20,520 nucleotides of DNA, taken from positions 1 through 20,520 of the IMG/VR virus record IMGVR_UViG_3300030110_001695; one strand, given 5' to 3'. This DNA is from a virus. This document shows, piece by piece, positions 17,001-20,520 of this stretch. The position numbers were made by a program, and so were the translations under genes. The notes below the pieces were generated by a model. That model searched no databases, was not told the DNA's origin, and saw only the letters and a program-made list of their open reading frames with translations. The stretch's first letter is position 1, and every line of letters starts with the position of its first letter.

Positions 17001-17933
17001 AGGCAAAATTGGGCTAGGGAAAATTTGAGAGACTTAGGTCTATTAGACATTAACAAAATAACTGACCGTCAAAAAGCGGAGTCAATGTATAAGTTTGCAA
17101 GGGATACACAGTTACAAAGAAACATACTTCAAGAACCGTTAGTTTTTAATGACCCAAGGTTTAGGCCCTTGTTTTTATTTAAAAAGTTTGGATACAAACA
17201 GTTTAATTGGATAAGGGGTCAATTAGGGGATGAATTAAAAAGAGGCAATATTTTTCCTATGTTAAGATTGGCTTCTGCTGGATTACTTGGTGGAGAATTT
17301 GTTTCTCTTGCACGAGATAAATTAGCAGAGTTTTATGCGGGTGAAGAGGTATATGATGAGAATGAATACTTCTTAAACTATGGTGGCATTAAGGACGTAG
17401 CTTTTGGAGATAAAAAACTAAACTCGTTGATTAAAACAGATAGAATGACATGGGGTGATGTTCTTGATAGATTTGCATCTGTTGGTGCTTTTGGTATTGC
17501 GATGGATGTAGTGGCCGCTGAAAATACTATAAGAGCTTTGGAATTTGCTGGTAAGCCCGCTTTTGTCCAAGACTTTGACAAGATATGGTCGGCGATGACT
17601 AGAACACATGAAAACATTAAAGAGTATGGTGGTATCGGTGCACTGAAACGTCTTCCGAAATACATTGCCCCTGTATTCGGAACTGTTCCTAGGAGGGTTG
17701 CTCAAAGAATAGAACCAGAGGGTCAACGTAAAAGCTATGTAAAGTACAGAAAAGGATTAACTCGCTCAAAAATACTAGATTATATAATAGAAGGTAACGA
17801 CATAAAAGCAACTAGGCTTATCAAAAATTGGAATAACACTTTTCCAGAAAGTCCTTTGTTGTATGATGATATATCAGTTGATGAAGTCACAAAAAGAATT
17901 ATAAACAAAGCAAAGAAAAGAGCTAATCCTTAA
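14022..17933 (+). CDS. Large internal-virion / DNA-ejection-like protein (1303 aa)
   Basis: By far the largest gene; length and last position in the late block match T7 gp16 (1318 aa), which is ejected into the cell and helps DNA entry. Gly/Ala-rich membrane-active stretches are seen at about 115-150 (IGATVISFLQPLDWATMIAT, then GGVGGLAAKTATKTAV) and near 235-330. Residues about 640-670 carry KEEFYFPRVIKEDV, and about 1040-1110 carry FNDPRFRPLFLFKKFGYKQF, patterns I have seen in very large phage proteins that ride in the virion. I do not see the lytic-transglycosylase motif that T7 gp16 has at its start, so cell-wall digestion is not supported. The start has no good ribosome-binding site. The end overlaps the opposing gene by 11 bases. 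Confidence 0.7.
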   Translation: MPESTSKYSYYENLINDLSGDISDTSIQKLQNTGDYLEEASNYDNNLFDPSAFVNAYNERESSFKKSKEDENLYGFIPGDWLPDWVKAGYNQSLTGLAEQVATGDARFDLSNYNPGMLEDIGATVISFLQPLDWATMIATGGVGGLAAKTATKTAVKKAIQQGVGKGVAVSDDLTRAIIGKNAEEAKRRLVLNKVPLKTADQVIKKATPRVLNQAFQSSAVGGTQLGFYSGLQSSLGQIADPEQEFDLLMNIKNASKGVVLGSVTGATGPVVKTALKGLSPVTQTLASKAVETAEFGTIAPIMEGELPTIEDYAHAAGVIGALGAQRYASGKLVKGYKKITQAKKDVKLGLDEGARILGQIETDMRIQPNEVFTARDGTKVRDIRFDTRTTKKEQRTTGIGTEKTTLTEDIVKLKDFETGKELNPIKFSTFQQKGFTRGGKGSPAELTQRRVNGIFEIRKNLNMNDATFQNRSGVITGKDLVGQNPKRIVKNMTPLEQLKMLNQMRHETRVVKLRERIKNNGWESTMIPDKTLSDYHGIKFLDRAGKRLQTQFSTDVQNRVNNADARYFTLLGQMSRRLTELGLESSGMAKAKQVISTKAKEKARQEAVDLGRKLQDSKFANDPKVREYRKILDDMWEIARKAGVDLGPKEEFYFPRVIKEDVLKVLSGDIAKLRDQNPQLFAENAMYNKPKFQEVVGDIISKGKLSNETLNIIYEMAGIRRDLAREQVPDFNLRVSQAFKSLNTTVNSQYHNIASHLEIARKAKNLPERMLETDARIVLAKYAHQWARRVSSVEQFGNRGEFWQQSISGLRKLAQNKNNKYSDKEVKVFKEEANVLDKIYKIYTNNIELDPSHNWKSPAARRVWNEIVDFEIGSKIGLGFATVPNLTQLSISTAVKTGYYPVIKGMYKLMTSSEYRKLIKESGVTNISLYESLAGLKPSDTFFNKFAEGATWLSGFKKINEINQLVSSAAAKEWIEMLQPIAQGKGTGKFKARQNWARENLRDLGLLDINKITDRQKAESMYKFARDTQLQRNILQEPLVFNDPRFRPLFLFKKFGYKQFNWIRGQLGDELKRGNIFPMLRLASAGLLGGEFVSLARDKLAEFYAGEEVYDENEYFLNYGGIKDVAFGDKKLNSLIKTDRMTWGDVLDRFASVGAFGIAMDVVAAENTIRALEFAGKPAFVQDFDKIWSAMTRTHENIKEYGGIGALKRLPKYIAPVFGTVPRRVAQRIEPEGQRKSYVKYRKGLTRSKILDYIIEGNDIKATRLIKNWNNTFPESPLLYDDISVDEVTKRIINKAKKRANP

Positions 17934-18120
17934 TTCTAAAGTAACACTCCTCAGACCATTCAGGAAATCCACTTTCTTCCCAGAAGTCACCTAATAATTT
18001 CCAATAAGTATTAAAAGATATTTTCCTAGATTGAATCTTTTTCATAAGCTCTACAAGTTCTGTAACTCTATCGCTATCCATAATCTTTTCTGATTCAGGA
18101 AAGTCATCAAGTATATCCAT
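17923..18120 (-). CDS. Hypothetical small acidic protein (65 aa)
   Basis: Not recognised. It is acidic at both ends (MDILDDFPESEKIMD, then EWSEECYFRIKD), with a helical middle (VTELVELMKKIQSRK) and several Trp residues. It is the last gene of the leftward block and its start is 1 base after the stop of the 99-aa gene, so both are probably on the same transcript. Its end overlaps the end of the 1303-aa gene by 11 bases, the convergence point of the early and late blocks. Confidence 0.55.
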   Translation of the reverse strand: MDILDDFPESEKIMDSDRVTELVELMKKIQSRKISFNTYWKLLGDFWEESGFPEWSEECYFRIKD

Positions 18121-18121
18121 A

Positions 18122-18421
18122 TTATTTACCCCTTACTTTTAAAGATAGTAATTCCATCTTTTTATTTTTAGCATAAGTTGTTCGCTGACTCTTTGTCATC
18201 TTCAACCAACACTCCGGAAGTGAAGAAACTCTAGTATCGTAACTACTTGCAATACCACAAAACTCTCTTTCCTTCCCATCAAATTTTCTAGTTTCTGGAT
18301 TATATGTAGCAAAACCACAATAACCACACCTTTTACCTATCTTACTGCAAATTTCAAACATTGGTGTTAAAAAACCCCCTCTATATTCCCGTATTTCCTC
18401 GTAAAATAATTTTTTCAACAT
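18122..18421 (-). CDS. Cysteine-cluster protein, possible metal or Fe-S binder (99 aa)
   Basis: Cys25, Cys32, Cys35, Cys55 and Cys71 lie in EICSKIGKRCGYCGFAT, then REFCGIASS, then SLPECWLKM. Two tight Cys plus two or three further ones suggest a zinc or iron-sulphur site. A similar small family seems to occur in phages (CGYCG, then SSLPECW, then KSQRTTY), but I cannot name it. The C-terminal third is basic. No ribosome-binding site is obvious before the start; a TATAAT-like box lies about 20 bases upstream on this strand, after the hairpin. Its role is unknown; DNA-metabolism or host-regulation roles fit the early block. Confidence 0.6.
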   Translation of the reverse strand: MLKKLFYEEIREYRGGFLTPMFEICSKIGKRCGYCGFATYNPETRKFDGKEREFCGIASSYDTRVSSLPECWLKMTKSQRTTYAKNKKMELLSLKVRGK

Positions 18422-18448
18422 AACTATCGCTTAATAATTATATGTTTA

Positions 18449-18472
18449 ATAAGGGGGCCTAAGCCCCCTTAT
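18449..18472 (-). terminator. GC-rich hairpin, probable terminator of the early operon
   Basis: AAGGGGGC (18451-18458) and GCCCCCTT (18463-18470) are perfect complements across CTAA, with two more A-T pairs outside, giving a 10-bp stem. It is a striking GC island in an AT-rich genome and lies right after the stop of the gene at 18485-18697. On the minus strand the U-run after it is weak (TTATTAAACA), so it may be a partial terminator or a processing site. A TATAAT on the minus strand just downstream (about 18437-18442) could restart transcription for the 99-aa gene. Confidence 0.65.
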
Positions 18473-18484
18473 ATACAACAAGTC

Positions 18485-18697
18485 CTAGAAAGGGCTATCT
18501 TTCTTCTTGTATGGGTCTTTGAACTGACCGGAAAGGTATCTATCCCCTTTATCGTCTTCATTTATCCATAAAGAAAAGTCTTGCTTCTTTCCATTTACCA
18601 TTCCGTTCCCAGTATAGTCTGGCTTTTTATCGCCATCTTCTTTGAACTTGTTTTTCCACAGTGTGAAACTGCCGTCTTTTGGTTTATACTCAGCCAT
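18485..18697 (-). CDS. Small conserved-type phage protein (70 aa), possibly ssDNA-binding-like
   Basis: The pattern is TLWKNKFKEDGDKKPDYTG, then KKQDFSLWINEDDKGDRYLS, then QFKDPYKKKD: a basic start, a PDYTG turn, then an aromatic/polar strand. A common family of 60-75 aa phage and bacterial proteins has this layout (K...KNP-YTG...W....G..Y.S), often annotated DUF736-like or single-strand DNA-binding-like; I recall this only by pattern. AAGGAG 7 bases before the ATG is a very good ribosome-binding site. It is followed by the GC-rich hairpin, so it is probably the end of one transcript. Confidence 0.65.
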   Translation of the reverse strand: MAEYKPKDGSFTLWKNKFKEDGDKKPDYTGNGMVNGKKQDFSLWINEDDKGDRYLSGQFKDPYKKKDSPF

Positions 18698-18722
18698 GCT
18701 GGTCTCCTTTTTATGAGGTGGC

Positions 18723-18935
18723 CTAGTTTAGGTCTTTTTCATTTAGCCAATCTAGTGAGGTTTTCATTAGTTCCTCTTCCCTATATCTAAGCCACCCCGT
18801 TTCTTGTTTATATTTTTGCTCTAGTTCTAACATCCTTTTGTACGCAGGGCCATATTGCTGTACCCTGTTTTTCTTTAATAATGTTTTGTAAAAAGAAATC
18901 ACTGCTCTTCTTTTCATTGAATTATCTTGACTCAT
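18723..18935 (-). CDS. Hypothetical basic helical protein (70 aa)
   Basis: Not recognised. It is mostly helical, with a basic start (SMKRRAVISFYKTLLKKNR) and a coiled-coil-like middle (YKRMLELEQKYKQETGW, then REEELMKTSLDWL). Its start overlaps the end of the resolvase-like gene by 14 bases, with AAGGAG in that gene's coding end about 9 bases upstream of the ATG. It therefore has its own good ribosome-binding site. A DNA-associated early role is only positional. Confidence 0.6.
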   Translation of the reverse strand: MSQDNSMKRRAVISFYKTLLKKNRVQQYGPAYKRMLELEQKYKQETGWLRYREEELMKTSLDWLNEKDLN

Positions 18936-19260
18936 TCTTTGCCAACTCCTTCATTATAGATAATAGATTTATAAAGTATTCATAATCTAGCACAATGTAT
19001 GGCTTACCTCTGTCTTCCCTTACCACAACTCCTTCTTCTTTCTTTTCCGGCTTTAGCCATTGTGCTATCTTTGTTCTCCTTTTGCATCCATAGTACTGAC
19101 CTTCAATTTCTATATCTCCCTGTTCGTGCTGTGCTCCGCCCCTGTCTCTGTTGTAAGCATCTAGTCCTAAATCTTTAGCCATGCGAACTGCTTGTCTTTG
19201 TAGCTCTGCACCTCTTTGCCTAGCCCTTCTTCCTCTTCTTACATTCTTTGGATTTTTCAT
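18922..19260 (-). CDS. Holliday-junction-resolvase-like protein, PD-(D/E)XK type, atypical active site (112 aa)
   Basis: The order RRARQRGAELQRQAVRMA, then AYNRDRGGAQHEQGDIEI, then YYGCKRR, then VVVREDRG, matches small phage and archaeal-type Holliday-junction resolvases (Hjc/Hje-like). In that family a Glu near the start, an Asp (here D49) and a final E-x-K hold metal. Here the expected Glu of the final motif is Gly58 (GCK, with K60), while E19 and D49 are present. A catalytic loss or a shifted acid is therefore possible; a related phage subfamily may share the GCK form. The very basic N-terminus fits DNA binding. It is preceded by the zinc-ribbon gene (ATGA overlap). The family call is moderate. 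Confidence 0.6.
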   Translation of the reverse strand: MKNPKNVRRGRRARQRGAELQRQAVRMAKDLGLDAYNRDRGGAQHEQGDIEIEGQYYGCKRRTKIAQWLKPEKKEEGVVVREDRGKPYIVLDYEYFINLLSIMKELAKNESR

Positions 19261-19427
19261 AATGCCAACCTTAGTCTGTTATTCTTTTTATTAATAAAAC
19301 ATTTTGAACATCTCATAAATAATCTTTTAGAATCGTCCCAATGTATTTGGTCACACTCAGGACATTCATATAGGTATTCTATAATATCATAGCCCTCTTT
19401 AGTTTTCTTTCTTGTTGTTTCACGCAT
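19257..19427 (-). CDS. Small zinc-ribbon protein (56 aa)
   Basis: A short ORF sitting exactly between two coupled genes. Its ATG lies inside the end of the 80-aa gene (8-base overlap) and its stop overlaps the start of the resolvase-like gene (ATGA). The product contains YECPECDQIHW and then FMRCSKCF, two Cys-x2-Cys knuckles (Cys22/25 and Cys40/43) separated by 14 residues, a good treble-clef or zinc-ribbon pattern, flanked by basic ends (RETTRKKTK, NKKNNRLR). Such small ribbons often bind DNA, RNA or a partner protein; the function here is unknown. The perfect two-sided overlap and the Cys pairs make it likely to be a real gene. Confidence 0.65.
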   Translation of the reverse strand: MRETTRKKTKEGYDIIEYLYECPECDQIHWDDSKRLFMRCSKCFINKKNNRLRLAL

Positions 19428-19662
19428 CGTTAACAACTGAGTCTTCTACGACTTGCTCTTGCTTATCTCTATTAATAACAGCGGTTCTTTCCTTCTCAAG
19501 CATTTGCTCTTCTATTCTTATCATGTCTCTTAATAATTTTTCATATCTACCACGATAATTAATAAACTGAGGGTTGGATAATGCTGTCTTTAATGCGTTT
19601 ATATGCAACTGTATTTCTTGCCTAGTGTATTTTATTTTAGCAGTACAAATATATTCACTCAT
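19420..19662 (-). CDS. Hypothetical helical protein (80 aa)
   Basis: Not recognised. Its only regular pattern is a long helix (about residues 12-60: TRQEIQLHINALKTAL, then YEKLLRDMIRIEEQMLEKER), likely an antiparallel coiled coil, with a hydrophilic Gln/Glu/Asp-rich end. Its start overlaps the stop of the nuclease gene by 4 bases (ATGA), and an AAGGAAT-like ribosome-binding site lies about 10 bases upstream. It could be a small partner of the nuclease or a regulatory protein; nothing decides. Confidence 0.55.
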   Translation of the reverse strand: MSEYICTAKIKYTRQEIQLHINALKTALSNPQFINYRGRYEKLLRDMIRIEEQMLEKERTAVINRDKQEQVVEDSVVNDA

Positions 19663-20141
19663 ATTAATTCAATTCCTTTTTTAAATGGTAGATATGCATT
19701 GGTTCTAATAATACTACCTCCATTTATTGTTTTCTGTGTTTTGGTATTTTTAATTTCAAAATCAAATAAAAATTTTCCATGCTTATCTGTTATCTTCCAG
19801 TACATAACTATCTTATCTTTTAGAAGATACAGAAAACCTATGTATGGAACTCGTAACATTTCTGAAAGTCGTTTGCCGTCCATAATCTTATCAAACGTCA
19901 CAAGCCAAGAGCCAAAGTTTTTTAACTCCATCAAGCTTAGGTCTCTACACTTAGATTCAAATATAGCTGACAGCTCCCCATTGGTAACAACCATACCATC
20001 TATCTTGGCATCCATATCTTTATTGGTCTCTATTATTTGAGAGTTTTTCTTGTGTGTATCGCATATAAAGTACCTTATCCTTTCTAGCATTTCTCTTTCA
20101 TACATTAAAGACTTCTGTCCTTTTTCTGTTAGTATATCCAT
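19659..20141 (-). CDS. PD-(D/E)XK nuclease, probable phage exonuclease (160 aa)
   Basis: A helix rich in Glu (YEREMLERIRYFI, E16/E20) is followed by DAKIDGMVV (D48), then SAIFESKCRDLS with E62-S-K64, the canonical D...E-x-K metal-binding core, and a helix (LMELKNFGSWLVTFDKI). Small phage nucleases of this fold process DNA ends in recombination or degrade host DNA (lambda-exonuclease, RecB-like or Cas4-like folds); which job this one has cannot be told. It is the first complete gene of the leftward block. It starts by 1-base overlap (TAATG) with the gene cut by the window edge. Confidence 0.7.
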   Translation of the reverse strand: MDILTEKGQKSLMYEREMLERIRYFICDTHKKNSQIIETNKDMDAKIDGMVVTNGELSAIFESKCRDLSLMELKNFGSWLVTFDKIMDGKRLSEMLRVPYIGFLYLLKDKIVMYWKITDKHGKFLFDFEIKNTKTQKTINGGSIIRTNAYLPFKKGIELI

Positions 20142-20520
20142 TAAAAAGGAACCGAAGGTTGTTTTAATAACTGTATTGTTCTTGCTATCGGGTACCTCAC
20201 TTCAGATTCAATATCACTTATAAAAGATTTTATTGAAACGTCAATCAATACAATAGCATCTTTTATGTCGAGCAGATGAAGGTAGGGTAACTGACTACCC
20301 TGACCCTCATCTTTACGTAGTTGCATAATGGATAGGAATTTTGCAAACCCCCAGTTTTTTCCATGCTCATATAAACAATCATCTATCTTCTTATATCTGA
20401 AAACACCATTGTCTTTAACTATACAAGTATCATACTCCGGATGTTCTATTCTGTCTATTTCGTATTCAGGTTTAAACACATCTGCTACATACCTACCAAA
20501 CCTAACATTCTCAGATGTGC
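20141..20520 (-). CDS. Partial early protein, cut by the window's right edge (at least 126 aa)
   Basis: The frame is open from 20520 to its stop at 20141. The region before a GTG at 20479 still reads like protein (SENVRFGRYVADVFKPEYEI), so the true start is probably outside the window and this GTG is not the start. The visible C-terminus contains DTCIVKDNGVFRYKKIDDC, then YEHGKNWGFAKFLSIM, then DAIVLIDVSIKSFISDI and a last basic helix. The family is not recognised; a DNA-metabolism protein is likely from context (the next gene is a nuclease with a 1-base overlap). No catalytic motif is visible in the part seen. Confidence 0.6.
   Translation of the reverse strand, partial: TSENVRFGRYVADVFKPEYEIDRIEHPEYDTCIVKDNGVFRYKKIDDCLYEHGKNWGFAKFLSIMQLRKDEGQGSQLPYLHLLDIKDAIVLIDVSIKSFISDIESEVRYPIARTIQLLKQPSVPF

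Noticed and set aside
17378-17726. Two overlapping minus-strand ORFs (95 and 102 aa) inside the end of the 1303-aa gene
   Set aside because: They are antisense shadows; the forward frame is continuous and protein-like, and neither shadow has a ribosome-binding site.
19603-20040. Plus-strand 145-aa ORF opposite the nuclease gene
   Set aside because: It lies antisense to a frame with a complete PD-(D/E)XK core and tight overlaps; its hydrophobic, Ser/Ile-rich product is typical of an antisense artefact.
20460-20479. GTG at 20477-20479 as the start of the rightmost gene
   Set aside because: The frame stays open to the window edge and the upstream residues look coded, so the gene is probably cut by the window and this GTG is internal.

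Overview
The window is part of an AT-rich genome of a tailed double-stranded DNA phage. It has tightly packed genes, 1- to 4-base start/stop overlaps, a tail fibre, a chaperone-tagged virion protein and a 1303-residue internal-virion-like protein. There are no tRNA or rRNA genes, no CRISPR array and no insertion sequence. The gene style resembles uncultured marine phages, which is an impression from memory and not a search result. A lipobox lipoprotein and an exported cationic peptide suggest a Gram-negative host. No capsid, portal, terminase, polymerase or integrase lies in the window, so lifestyle and taxonomy stay open.

Region 1 (27-4728, plus strand) holds three neck or head-tail connector genes, then a 100-base leader with a strong inverted repeat over a consensus -10 box, then a 918-residue tail fibre with YadA-like repeats. 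Region 2 (4751-5761) holds three small virion or accessory genes. Region 3 (5776-7418) is a dense run of very small membrane or exported proteins and looks like a lysis cassette. It contains a 25-residue cationic amphipathic peptide, a lipoprotein, a transmembrane/coiled-coil protein, a BhlA-like and an XhlA-like protein, an acidic helical protein and a secreted lysine-rich peptide. No endolysin is recognisable there.

Region 4 (7418-17933, plus strand) resembles the T7 block of nozzle plus internal core proteins in size and order: 837 aa (hub/nozzle-like), 228 aa, 498 aa (ending in a peptidase S74 chaperone), 617 aa and 1303 aa. No tape-measure or tail-tube gene is seen, so a podovirus-like short tail with ejection proteins is the best reading.

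Region 5 (17923-20520, minus strand) converges on region 4 with an 11-base tail-to-tail overlap. Read right to left it carries a gene running off the window, a PD-(D/E)XK nuclease, an 80-aa protein, a 56-aa zinc ribbon, a Holliday-junction-resolvase-like protein, a 70-aa protein, a 70-aa protein of a small phage family, a GC-rich hairpin, a cysteine-cluster protein and a 65-aa protein. This looks like the DNA-metabolism (early) module.

The point most worth following up is region 3. Two unrelated, strongly cationic peptides, one cytosolic and one with a signal peptide, bracket spanin-like and holin-like genes. This may be a peptide-assisted lysis system.
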